A DNA stretch of 43,460 bases, taken from positions 1 through 43,460 of the forward strand of contig JAFZZT010000029.1 of the NCBI GenBank assembly GCA_017615595.1, in the 5' to 3' direction. Made by a program: the position numbers and the translations under genes. A model generated the notes under the pieces. That model was not told where the DNA came from, ran no database searches, and was given only the letters and a program-made list of their open reading frames with translations. Position 1 is the stretch's first letter; each line of letters opens with the position of its first letter. This stretch comes from Bacteroidales bacterium. Lineage in GTDB: Bacteria; Bacteroidota; Bacteroidia; Bacteroidales; WCHB1-69. This document shows, one piece after another, positions 32,083 to 40,181 of this stretch.

Positions 32083-34791
32083 ATGAAAAAGTTTTTCGTT
32101 CTCCTTATAATCAGTGTTCTGACCATCTTCCAGGCGCAGGCCGTCCTCAAAGAGAAGGACTTGGCGCAGACGCTCGGCGTGTTGCGTTCCGAGTTGGAGC
32201 TTGCCTACAACGAGCAGAAGGCCATGATGGCGCGCTATGAGAAGCGCTACGGCGAACAGCACGCACGCCTCATCCGCATGATGCAGGGCAGCAACCAGAT
32301 CGCCCTGATGCTCTACTCACAGAGCACCGACTTCACCTTCGACATGGCATACGCCTGCCAGGCGGCCACCGAGCAGTACCGCAACCTCAAGCAGTACCAC
32401 GCCCCCTACGACAAGATGATCTTGCGAATCAAAACGGAGATTGAACGTTATGACGCCTTAATCAAGACACTGGAGAACCTGCCTCCCCGCCTCATGCCCA
32501 ACGGCGAGATAGCCATGCTGCCCGACTCTATCCGCGAGATGATACCCAAGAGAGTCCTGGACACGGCGGCCAAGAGTCTCTACATCCTGGATGTGCAAGG
32601 TCTGGAGGACCGTGAGGCGTGCTTGGAGTACGCCACCGCCCTGCGCGACAACTATGTCACCATGCTGGAGAACATCGAGCTGGACCAAGAATACTACGAG
32701 CGCGTCACCAACCGCGCCAAAGAGCTCAACAAATTCGCCATGGCCAAGTATGACGGCATCCAGAAGAACATCTTCCAGAATGGCGGCGACAACTACTTCA
32801 AGACCCTCAAGCGCTTCAGATGGTACTATTTCGCAGCCAAGAAGGATGTGGACGACCGATACAAGCCTTTCACCCGCAAATCAGAATGGCGCGGACCTGT
32901 CATCTACGGCATCAGCATCTTCATGATCGTCTATATCCTCTTCGCCAGCATCCTCAGCTATGTCATCATGCGCTGGATCCTGCCAAAGAAATGGCGCATC
33001 CATTTCAAGGAGAACAACAAACGGCCCATCGTCACCATCGCCTGCGGCGTGGCCATCTTCGCCATCTCCATCACCATCGCCCGCTTCTTCGTCAAACAGA
33101 ACTTCGTGCTGATGGCCATCAATCTGATGACCTTCTTCGCCTGGCTCACGGAGGTGATCCTCGTCTCCCTGCTGATCCGCCTGGACGACAAGCAGATCCG
33201 GGCCGGCGTGCGCTCCTACATGCCGTTCGTCCTCATGGCCTTCATCGTGATTGCTTTCCGTATCATCCTGATACCCAACAATCTCGTCAACCTGATATAC
33301 CCGCCGGTGATGCTGGCCTTCACCATCTGGCAGTTCTTCGTGATGAAACGCAAGATCACCAAGCTGCCCGACAGCGACATGGTGTACACAGTCATCTCGC
33401 TTATCGTCATGATCATCTCCTGTGTGGCTTCCTGGCTTGGCTTCGTGCTGCTGGCCGTACAGATTATGATCTGGTGGATGATTCAGCTGGCGGCCATCCA
33501 GACCATCACCTGTTTCTACGACCTGGCCAAGATGTACGAACAGCGCCATCTGACCCGCAAGATCGCCCAAGACAAAGGGGAAATCATCAAAGACAAAAAC
33601 GAGTTAAAGAAATATTTCAAGAAGATACAGCCCAAGATGGTTAAGGGCGAATACATCGGCCGGACCTGGTTCTACGATTTCCTGTTCAAGGCGTTGCTAC
33701 CCATTTTGGCCATCCTCTCCATCCCGGCAAGTGTCTATTGGGCCACCAGCATCTTCGAGATGTCGTCCATCTGCCGCAAGATCTTCCTCTTCGTCTTCCT
33801 GAACAAGCCCGGCATCATCCAGCTGTCTCTCTTCAAGATCTGTCTGGTACTGGAGCTCTACTTCCTGTTCCGCTATCTGAACTATGCCATCAAGGCATTT
33901 TACAAGATGTTGCGGAAGCGCCGCAAAAAAGACACCCTGAGCCAAGGAAGCGGCAATGCCACCCTGGTCAACAACATCATCGGCATCCTGGTCTGGGGCT
34001 TCTACGTCATCGCAGCGCTGATGATCTTCGAGGTCTCCAGCAGCGGCATCTCCATCGTGATGGCCGGCTTGGCCACCGGTCTTGGTTTTGCCATGAAAGA
34101 CCTCTTGGAGAACTTCGTCTATGGCATCATCCTCATGACGGGCCGTCTGCGCGTGGGCGACTACATCGAATGTGACGGCATCCAAGGCAAGGTGGAGAGC
34201 ATCAACTACCAGAGCACGCAGATCGTCACGCTGGACGGCAGTGTGATCACCTTCCAGAATGCGACACTCTTCAGCAAGAACTTCAAAAACCTCACCCGCA
34301 ACCATGGCTATGTGCTGGTCAAAGTCCCTGTCGGGGTGGCCTACGGAGTGAATGTAGAGAAGGTTCGGAACATGCTGCTCAAGAGTCTGGAGCCGCTCAT
34401 CGCCAAGAACGAGGCCGGTAAATATGCGGTGGACAACAAGCAGGGCTTCAAGGTGGTATTCGACGACTTCGGCGACAGCAGTGTCGATCTGTTCGTCACC
34501 TGCTGGATCTTGGTCGAAGAGAAGGCCAGCGTGGTGGCCCGCATCAAGGAGATCATCTACAACACGTTGAACAAGAACCATATCGAGATACCGTTCCCGC
34601 AGCAAGACATCTACATCCGCCGTATGGAGATGCCCTCCACGAATGGCAAGAAAGCGGAAACGGAGCTTCCCGAAGCGGAAGTCGTGGAGTCGGACATGCC
34701 AACGACCGAGGAAAAACCTGCGAAGCCGAAGAAGAGAGGACGCCGAAAATCGGTGAAAAAGAGCGGGAATGACGAGGTAAAAGAGGCGTAA
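32083..34791 (+). CDS. Large MscS-family mechanosensitive channel (MscK/YnaI-like layout)
   Basis: A 902-residue inner-membrane channel that would open under membrane tension and release solutes. Signal peptide (KKFFVLLIISVLTIFQAQA), then a periplasmic helical domain to about residue 265. About ten hydrophobic segments follow between 270 and 680. The MscS core runs from about 623: pore-lining helix AGLATGLGFAMKDLLENFVYG, then the beta domain GRLRVGDYIECDGIQGKVE and IVTLDGSVITFQNATLFSK. The C-terminal vestibule domain is followed by a charged Lys/Glu/Pro tail (about 855-902, ending near KKRGRRKSVKKSGNDEVKEA). It is a single gene between the helicase and gdhA. Confidence in family is high; the gating stimulus is inferred. 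Confidence 0.92.
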   Translation: MKKFFVLLIISVLTIFQAQAVLKEKDLAQTLGVLRSELELAYNEQKAMMARYEKRYGEQHARLIRMMQGSNQIALMLYSQSTDFTFDMAYACQAATEQYRNLKQYHAPYDKMILRIKTEIERYDALIKTLENLPPRLMPNGEIAMLPDSIREMIPKRVLDTAAKSLYILDVQGLEDREACLEYATALRDNYVTMLENIELDQEYYERVTNRAKELNKFAMAKYDGIQKNIFQNGGDNYFKTLKRFRWYYFAAKKDVDDRYKPFTRKSEWRGPVIYGISIFMIVYILFASILSYVIMRWILPKKWRIHFKENNKRPIVTIACGVAIFAISITIARFFVKQNFVLMAINLMTFFAWLTEVILVSLLIRLDDKQIRAGVRSYMPFVLMAFIVIAFRIILIPNNLVNLIYPPVMLAFTIWQFFVMKRKITKLPDSDMVYTVISLIVMIISCVASWLGFVLLAVQIMIWWMIQLAAIQTITCFYDLAKMYEQRHLTRKIAQDKGEIIKDKNELKKYFKKIQPKMVKGEYIGRTWFYDFLFKALLPILAILSIPASVYWATSIFEMSSICRKIFLFVFLNKPGIIQLSLFKICLVLELYFLFRYLNYAIKAFYKMLRKRRKKDTLSQGSGNATLVNNIIGILVWGFYVIAALMIFEVSSSGISIVMAGLATGLGFAMKDLLENFVYGIILMTGRLRVGDYIECDGIQGKVESINYQSTQIVTLDGSVITFQNATLFSKNFKNLTRNHGYVLVKVPVGVAYGVNVEKVRNMLLKSLEPLIAKNEAGKYAVDNKQGFKVVFDDFGDSSVDLFVTCWILVEEKASVVARIKEIIYNTLNKNHIEIPFPQQDIYIRRMEMPSTNGKKAETELPEAEVVESDMPTTEEKPAKPKKRGRRKSVKKSGNDEVKEA

Positions 34792-34866
34792 AAACAAGCA
34801 AAACGGGATGGTGCCGTCAGGGCTCAGATAAAAAAAAATTCCCGTTGCGCGTATCAATAAATTTTA

Positions 34867-34875
34867 TACCTTTGC
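34867..34875 (+). promoter_or_regulatory. -7 promoter element of gdhA
   Basis: Plus-strand TACCTTTGC, 60 nt before the gdhA ATG. Confidence 0.7.
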
Positions 34876-34878
34876 ACC

Positions 34879-34892
34879 CGCTTTCAAAAGCG
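34879..34892 (+). promoter_or_regulatory. 5'-terminal hairpin of the gdhA leader
   Basis: CGCTT (34879-34883), loop TCAA, AAGCG (34888-34892); it begins right where the transcript is expected to start, as in the tat leader. Confidence 0.4.
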
Positions 34893-34935
34893 TAAATTGT
34901 ATTACTACAAAACCTAAATTTTAAATTTCAATAAT

Positions 34936-36279
34936 ATGAAAGTAAATGAAATCATGGCTAACCTGGAGGCCAAACATCCTGGTGAGAATGAGTATTTGCA
35001 GGCCGTTCGCGAGGTCCTGGAAACGATTGAAGAAGAATACAACAAGCACCCCGAATTCGAGGCTGCCAAGATCGTGGAGCGCATTGTAGAACCCGATCGT
35101 ATCTTCACGTTCCGCGTGACCTGGGTAAACGACAAGGGTGAGGTTTGCACGAACCTCGGCTACCGCGTTCAATTCAACGCTGCTCTTGGCGCATACAAAG
35201 GCGGTCTCCGTTTCCACAAGGCTGTTAACGTTTCCATGTTGAAGTTCTTAGGTTTCGAGCAGATCTTCAAAAACTCTCTGACCAACCTGCCTCTCGGCGG
35301 TGGTAAGGGTGGTTCCGATTTCGATCCCGTTGGCAAGAGCGACGCTGAAATCATGCGTTTCTGCCAAGCCTTCATGTATGAGCTTTGGCGCAACATCGGT
35401 CCGGATCAGGACAGCCCTGCTGGCGACGTGGGTGTTGGCGGTCGTGAGATCGGCTACCTCTACGGTGCTTACAAGAAACTGGCCCGCGAGCATTCTACCG
35501 GTGCCCTCACCGGCAAGAGCTATGGCTGGGGTGGTTCCCTCATCCGTCCGGAAGCTACCGGCTTCGGCGCTATCTACTATGTGGAGCGCATGGTGAAACA
35601 ACAGAATGACACGATGGAAGGCAAACGCATCGCCCTCTCCGGCTTCGGCAACGTGGCTTGGGGTGCTGCTACCAAGGCCCTCAAACTCGGTTCCAAGGTT
35701 GTCGCCATCTCCGGTCCCGACGGCGTCTGCGAACTTCCTGAAGGCATCGACAAAGAGATGTTCGACTACATGCTTGACATGCGTGCTTCCAACCGCAACA
35801 AAGTGCAAGACATGGCCGACAAATTCCCTGGCAAAGCCAAATTCACGGCTAACAAGAAAGCTTGGAGCGTGAAGTGCGACATCGCAATGCCGTGCGCTTT
35901 CCAGAATGAGTTGAGCGAAGAAGACGCTAAGGAACTCCTCGCCAACGGCGTGAAATACGTCGCTGAGGTTTCCAACATGGGTTGCCAACCCGGCGCTATC
36001 GCTGCTTTCCAAGCCGCTAAGGTTCCCTTCGGTCCTGGTAAAGCTGTCAACGCCGGTGGTGTTGCCACTTCCGGTCTCGAAATCTGCCAGAACGCCGGTC
36101 ACATCAACTGGACGGCTCCTGAGGTTGACGCCAAACTGCACAAGATCATGAACGACATTTACGACATGTGCGTTGAGCACGGTCGTGAGGCTGACGGTAC
36201 CATCAACTATGTGAAGGGTGCCAACATCGCCGGTTTCATGCGCGTTGCAAAAGCTATGTTAGCTCAAGGTATCATCTAA
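34936..36279 (+). CDS. gdhA: NADP-type glutamate dehydrogenase
   Basis: A 447-residue hexameric enzyme interconverting glutamate with 2-oxoglutarate and ammonia. Substrate/catalytic region: YKGGLRFHKAVN and NLPLGGGKGGSDFDPVGKSD, containing the catalytic Lys. Next comes PDQDSPAGDVGVGGREIGYL. The Rossmann fold has GFGNVAWGAATKALKLG and AEVSNMGCQPGA. Length and text fit the NADP-dependent family I enzyme used for ammonia assimilation. Codon choice differs from neighbours: GCT, GGT, GTT and TTC/AAC are favoured where neighbours prefer GCC/GGC, as expected for a very highly expressed gene. It has its own promoter and terminator. Confidence 0.97.
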   Translation: MKVNEIMANLEAKHPGENEYLQAVREVLETIEEEYNKHPEFEAAKIVERIVEPDRIFTFRVTWVNDKGEVCTNLGYRVQFNAALGAYKGGLRFHKAVNVSMLKFLGFEQIFKNSLTNLPLGGGKGGSDFDPVGKSDAEIMRFCQAFMYELWRNIGPDQDSPAGDVGVGGREIGYLYGAYKKLAREHSTGALTGKSYGWGGSLIRPEATGFGAIYYVERMVKQQNDTMEGKRIALSGFGNVAWGAATKALKLGSKVVAISGPDGVCELPEGIDKEMFDYMLDMRASNRNKVQDMADKFPGKAKFTANKKAWSVKCDIAMPCAFQNELSEEDAKELLANGVKYVAEVSNMGCQPGAIAAFQAAKVPFGPGKAVNAGGVATSGLEICQNAGHINWTAPEVDAKLHKIMNDIYDMCVEHGREADGTINYVKGANIAGFMRVAKAMLAQGII

Positions 36280-36299
36280 TCCTGCGCTATCAAGCAACG

Positions 36300-36334
36300 A
36301 AAAAACGGGAAGCTTCGGCCTCCCGTTTTTTTTT
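36300..36334 (+). terminator. Rho-independent terminator after gdhA
   Basis: ACGGGA and TCCCGT pair around AGC-TTCG-GCC, a UUCG tetraloop on a GC pair with one internal mismatch, followed by a T run to 36334. Confidence 0.92.
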
Positions 36335-36378
36335 GTATCCTTTTTTACTTTCCCGCACCTTGATTTGTAGAATAATTA

Positions 36379-36387
36379 TATCTTTGC
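36379..36387 (+). promoter_or_regulatory. -7 promoter element of the lipoprotein/rSAM operon
   Basis: Plus-strand TATCTTTGC, 25 nt before the lipoprotein ATG. Confidence 0.7.
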
Positions 36388-36412
36388 ACTTTCATTCATA
36401 ATTTTCACTGTC

Positions 36413-36811
36413 ATGAAAATCCTTGAACGTATCCGCAACAAGAAACAACGCATCCTGAGAGCTCTGTTCGGCACCTTCTCCGCCACCGCCCTCATGTTCA
36501 CCTTCCAAGCATGCTACGGCATGCCGCCGGGCATTTTCATTCAACCCAGAGGCCAAGTGCTAGATGCCGAGACCGGCGAGCCTGTGGAAGGACTTGAGGT
36601 CAATTTATGGATGACCCCCATTGACACTACCGACCACGAAGGCTACTTTGCTGGACAATACCAGGATTATTCAAACATCGAATATCGTGTGGATGTCATC
36701 GACATAGACAGCACAGAAAACGGCTTATATGAGAGAATGGACACCATGATTCCTGTCTCTCAATTGCAGGATATGGAGTTGAAAGTACAACGAATCCATG
36801 AAGACTCCTAA
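36413..36811 (+). CDS. Radical-SAM-associated putative lipoprotein
   Basis: A 132-residue lipoprotein. A charged N-terminus and hydrophobic segment end in a lipobox FQAC (Cys34), followed by YGMPPG. The mature part has a carboxypeptidase-regulatory-like start (GQVLDAETGEPVEGLEVNLW) and DTTDHEGYFAGQY. This matches the small lipoproteins that occur beside SPASM-type radical SAM enzymes in Bacteroidetes (rSAM/lipoprotein system). The next gene starts 14 nt before its stop, so translation is probably coupled. It may be the substrate or membrane partner of the radical SAM enzyme. Function unknown. Confidence 0.8.
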   Translation: MKILERIRNKKQRILRALFGTFSATALMFTFQACYGMPPGIFIQPRGQVLDAETGEPVEGLEVNLWMTPIDTTDHEGYFAGQYQDYSNIEYRVDVIDIDSTENGLYERMDTMIPVSQLQDMELKVQRIHEDS

Positions 36812-37859
36812 GAGGTCTCCCTTCAAGCGTTGGCTTTTCCGGATATTCAGAAAGAACGAGACCGCTATCCGCGAGCTCAACTATCTCTTTTGGGAGTGCA
36901 CCTGGCGCTGCAACCTCTCCTGCCGTCATTGCGGTTCCGACTGCCAATCGGAGGCCCATGTGCCCGACATGCCCTTCACCGACTTCCTCCACGCCCTTGA
37001 GCCGCTGGAGAAACGCTATCCCCGCGACACGGTCATCATCGCCATCACGGGTGGGGAGCCTTTGTTGCGCAAGGATCTGGCCGCCTGTGGCAAGGCGCTG
37101 CGGGAACACGGTTTCCGCTGGGGCATCGTCACCAACGGCATGCTGTACGACACCGCGCGCCACCAGGAACTCATCGCCGCGGGCTTGTCTTCCGTGACCG
37201 TCAGTCTGGACGGCCTGGAGGAGACCCACAACTGGCTGCGCGGCCATCCCGAGAGCTACCAACGGGCCATGAACGCCCTCCGTCTCATCGCGCACACACG
37301 CGGGCTCAGCTACGACGTGGTCACCTGCGTGCACCAGCGCAACATCGGCGAGCTGGCGCAACTCAAGGAGGAACTCCTCGCCAACGGCATCCGCAATTGG
37401 CGACTCTTCACCATCGCCCCCATCGGCCGGGCCGCCTGCAACGACACGCTGCAACTGACACGGACTCAGCTGGAAGAGATGCTGCAGTTCATCGCCGAGA
37501 CCCGCCAAGAGGGGCGCATCAACATCACCTTCAGCTGCGAAGCCTATACGGGAAAATATGAGGAAGGCATCCGCGACAGCTATTTCTTCTGCCGCGCCGG
37601 CATCAACATCGGCTCCGTCCTGATAGACGGGAGCATCTCCGCCTGCCCTAACATCAACCGTTCCTTTGTGCAGGGCAACATCTATCAAGACGACTTGATG
37701 GAGGTGTGGGACAACAAATTCCAAGTGATGCGCGACCGTGCGTGGATGCGCTGCGGTCCCTGCGCCAAATGTAAAGACTTTACACAATGCTTAGGGGGCG
37801 CCATGCACCTACACCCCGCACTAGGCCAACCCGTCCTCCGCTGTTACAAATTCAGCTAA
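36798..37859 (+). CDS. Radical SAM/SPASM protein of the rSAM/lipoprotein system
   Basis: A 353-residue radical S-adenosylmethionine enzyme. The cluster motif is CNLSCRHC (C38, C42, C45), preceded by ECTW and followed by GSDC. AITGGEPLL (the GGE motif), SLDGLEETHNWLRG and a TIM-barrel body follow. The C-terminal SPASM-type region has cysteines in SCEAYTG, FFCRAGINIG, GSISACPNI and RCGPCAKCKDFTQC, enough for auxiliary [4Fe-4S] clusters. The SPASM domain usually points to peptide or protein modification. The 14-nt overlap with the lipoprotein gene supports a two-gene functional unit. The chemistry is unknown. Confidence 0.88.
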   Translation: MKTPKRSPFKRWLFRIFRKNETAIRELNYLFWECTWRCNLSCRHCGSDCQSEAHVPDMPFTDFLHALEPLEKRYPRDTVIIAITGGEPLLRKDLAACGKALREHGFRWGIVTNGMLYDTARHQELIAAGLSSVTVSLDGLEETHNWLRGHPESYQRAMNALRLIAHTRGLSYDVVTCVHQRNIGELAQLKEELLANGIRNWRLFTIAPIGRAACNDTLQLTRTQLEEMLQFIAETRQEGRINITFSCEAYTGKYEEGIRDSYFFCRAGINIGSVLIDGSISACPNINRSFVQGNIYQDDLMEVWDNKFQVMRDRAWMRCGPCAKCKDFTQCLGGAMHLHPALGQPVLRCYKFS

Positions 37860-37876
37860 CGGCTAATGGCCAACGG

Positions 37877-39256
37877 TTACAGATTCAGATTCTTCGCTAT
37901 CGAGGAGCTCGTCTTCTTCGTTCCCCAGATCTTGGTCATCACCTTCATCGTTTCGGAGATGTCCATCTTGTCGCAGTGCTCAAGGATGCGCTGGATGAAG
38001 ATGCACTGCTCCACCTCTGCGTCACCCTTCACCGTCGCCTCGGAGAGGGCTTTGCACGACTGATAGCCGCAGATACGGCAATCCACCTGCGGCAGGTTCT
38101 GGTTGATCTCGAAGGCGCGTTTCATCTTCTGCATCGCAATTGCCAGGTCATCGTCCATCTTCTCCATGGAGCGGGGCTCCACATGACCGAGCACGCGTTT
38201 GTGTTGCGCCAGATAATCGGTGTAGTTGAGCAGGTCGTTGTCTTCCGAGTCCACCTCGTCTGGTGACTTCTGCATACGTTTGCGCTGGCGTTCCGTCATC
38301 AGGAATCGGTTGTTGGCCGTCAGGATGCCGCCGCAGCAGCTCTCGTCACAGGCGCGCAGCTCCAGGAAGTCGATATCCTGGATGTCCTCATCCTCCAGCT
38401 TCTCCAAGAACTCGGACACATTGTGGATGCCGTCGATGGCCAGGTTACGGCCTTCTTTCAGCATACTCGCTTCTCCGCCGGTCAGGGTGTAGTTAAGGCT
38501 GGCCTTGGAGAGGCGATGAAAACGGGTGCGCGCATCGTCACACAGCTGGTATTCGCCCTGCTTGATGACTCGCATCACCTTGCTATACAGGAAGTTCATA
38601 TTGACCACCTTCGTCACGGGAGACTCTTCCTCCGTGGCAGGACTCTTGATAGCGGCAATCTTGGCGGCGCAGGGCGTCACATAGAAAATGCCGATGTCCT
38701 CTTCTGGGATATTATCTTCTTCGGTCAACAGCTTACGGATATACAAGGCCGTGAGGTCCAACGGGGGCTTCATAAGGTAAAGATTCGGCACCAAGACGGG
38801 GAACTTCACCTGTATCAGTCGCACGATGGCGGGGCAGAAGGTGGAGATCAGCGGTTTGAGGCCGTCATTCTCATCCGAGGCTTTCTGCATCTCGCCTTTG
38901 AGGAAGTCCACGCTCTTCTCGCACTCGAAGACATGTTTGAATCCGATGTGGTACAAGGCCGACAGGATGGTCTTCTCCTTGATCTTGTCTTCAAACTGAG
39001 CCATGAAGATAGAGGGCATCAGCAGCACCGGGTATTTGCAGTCATATACCGTCTGGAAGTCGTCCTGTTCGATATAGATGGCATTGACGGGACAGGCGAT
39101 ATAGCAACGGCCGCAGTCCACGCAGCGGTTCGGGTCCAGGCGCGGGTGGCCGTCCTCAACATGGATGGCGCCAGTCGGGCACGCGCCGGTACAATGGGCG
39201 CAGCCAATACACAGGTCATATTTGAATTTCAGCGCGTGGTGGAAATCTTCTTGCAT
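37877..39256 (-). CDS. [FeFe]-hydrogenase-like iron-sulfur protein, probably sensory
   Basis: A 459-residue cytosolic protein. Two N-terminal [4Fe-4S] sites (C16, C19, C22, C26; C45, C48, C51, C55). The hydrogenase core keeps candidate H-cluster ligands: C141 in STFCPAIV, C196 in VTPCAAKI (with K199), and C303 and C307 in RACDESCCGG. The Cys that precedes the first ligand in catalytic enzymes, used for proton transfer, is Phe140. A C-terminal PF04060-like site has C393, C396, C401 and C418. The DRTGG and ATPase genes upstream match the setting of putative H2-sensing [FeFe]-hydrogenases. I infer redox or H2 sensing rather than bulk H2 production. The last gene of its operon. Confidence 0.85.
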   Translation of the reverse strand: MQEDFHHALKFKYDLCIGCAHCTGACPTGAIHVEDGHPRLDPNRCVDCGRCYIACPVNAIYIEQDDFQTVYDCKYPVLLMPSIFMAQFEDKIKEKTILSALYHIGFKHVFECEKSVDFLKGEMQKASDENDGLKPLISTFCPAIVRLIQVKFPVLVPNLYLMKPPLDLTALYIRKLLTEEDNIPEEDIGIFYVTPCAAKIAAIKSPATEEESPVTKVVNMNFLYSKVMRVIKQGEYQLCDDARTRFHRLSKASLNYTLTGGEASMLKEGRNLAIDGIHNVSEFLEKLEDEDIQDIDFLELRACDESCCGGILTANNRFLMTERQRKRMQKSPDEVDSEDNDLLNYTDYLAQHKRVLGHVEPRSMEKMDDDLAIAMQKMKRAFEINQNLPQVDCRICGYQSCKALSEATVKGDAEVEQCIFIQRILEHCDKMDISETMKVMTKIWGTKKTSSSIAKNLNL

Positions 39257-39305
39257 AGTAAGTTGTTGTTAATTAGCAAAATAATAGAAATAGCTTTGTC
39301 TCTGC

Positions 39306-39719
39306 TTATGCGAAATGGTTGACAAAGCTGATCGTGGTACCCACTCCAACCTCGGTGTCGATGTGCATCTCATCGGAGTTGTTTTGGATATTGGGGAGGC
39401 CCATGCCAGCGCCGAAGCCCATCTCGCGCACCTTGGGCGAGGCCGTGGAGTTGCCTTTTTGCATAGCCCACTCCACATTGGGAATCCCGGGGCCCTCATC
39501 CTTGAGGGTTATGCAGACCTTATCGGGTTCCAGATCCACGAAGATGTCGCCACGATAGGCATGCGCCACGATATTGACTTCTGCCTCGTACAAGGCCACG
39601 ACAGTCCGTTTTACGATATCCGGACGGACGCCCATTTTCTTCAGCATCCTCTTCACCTCGCTTGAAGTGGAGCCGGCATTGGTGAAATCACCACCTTCAA
39701 CATGGTATTGAAAATCCAT
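39306..39719 (-). CDS. Anti-sigma-factor-type serine kinase (HATPase_c, RsbW-like)
   Basis: A 137-residue GHKL ATPase. Motifs: EAEVNIVAHAYRG (N-box with Asn), DEGPGIPN (G1 box) and GFGAGMGLPNI (G2 box). It lacks any sensor or dimerisation domain, as in RsbW/SpoIIAB-type kinases. It lies between a DRTGG protein (14 nt) and the hydrogenase-like gene (49 nt); this trio recurs in anaerobes as a signalling module. Its phosphorylation target is not visible here. Confidence 0.87.
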   Translation of the reverse strand: MDFQYHVEGGDFTNAGSTSSEVKRMLKKMGVRPDIVKRTVVALYEAEVNIVAHAYRGDIFVDLEPDKVCITLKDEGPGIPNVEWAMQKGNSTASPKVREMGFGAGMGLPNIQNNSDEMHIDTEVGVGTTISFVNHFA

Positions 39720-39733
39720 ACACGTTTGTTTTA

Positions 39734-40081
39734 TTAGTAAATAGAAGGAAGATTAGCGTTGTATAAGATACCAGAGGTTTTATACATCGAATAAGGTGTT
39801 GAAAGCACCACAATGTCATTGTCTTCCGCGATCTCAATCATATCTTCGGTCACCACCTTGCCGCGGACCACCAGCACCATCTGGATGTCGGCCATCTCGC
39901 ATGTGCGCATGGACTGAAGATTGCAAAGGCCCGTCAACAGCAACAAGCCGTCATGATCTTTAATGGTTAGCACATCACTCATCAGATCAGAAGCAAACAC
40001 GCACTCCACTTCTCTGTCCAAAAAATCTTCTCCTGTAATCACCGTAGCCTGTATAAGGTCGGCAACCTCTTTTAATGTCAT
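39734..40081 (-). CDS. DRTGG-domain protein
   Basis: A 115-residue protein that is essentially one DRTGG domain: MTLKEVADLIQATVITGEDF, DREVECVFASDLMSDVLT, and VVLSTPYSMYKTSGILY. Such domains are found in phosphotransacetylase N-termini and CBS-type regulators and may bind a small ligand. First gene of the hydrogenase-like operon, with a -7 box 48 nt upstream. Confidence 0.82.
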   Translation of the reverse strand: MTLKEVADLIQATVITGEDFLDREVECVFASDLMSDVLTIKDHDGLLLLTGLCNLQSMRTCEMADIQMVLVVRGKVVTEDMIEIAEDNDIVVLSTPYSMYKTSGILYNANLPSIY

Positions 40082-40129
40082 GATTTAATCCAATATTTTA
40101 ATGTTAATAATAAAGAATGAATAGGGACT

Positions 40130-40138
40130 GCAAAGATA
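40130..40138 (-). promoter_or_regulatory. -7 promoter element of the DRTGG/ATPase/hydrogenase-like operon
   Basis: Minus-strand TATCTTTGC, 48 nt upstream of the DRTGG gene ATG (40081). Confidence 0.7.
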
Positions 40139-40150
40139 GAAAAAAAGCAG

Positions 40151-40159
40151 TATCTTTGC
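40151..40159 (+). promoter_or_regulatory. -7 promoter element of the TPR/dedA/aroE operon
   Basis: Plus-strand TATCTTTGC, 22 nt before the ATG at 40182 and 12 nt from the opposed -7 box at 40130-40138. Confidence 0.7.
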
Positions 40160-40181
40160 GCCTTCAAAAAAAAATTAATCC

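Noticed and set aside
33697-34857. 386-codon minus-strand frame opposite the MscS gene
   Set aside because: Low-complexity Asp/His/Val-rich antisense text; the plus-strand channel is certain.
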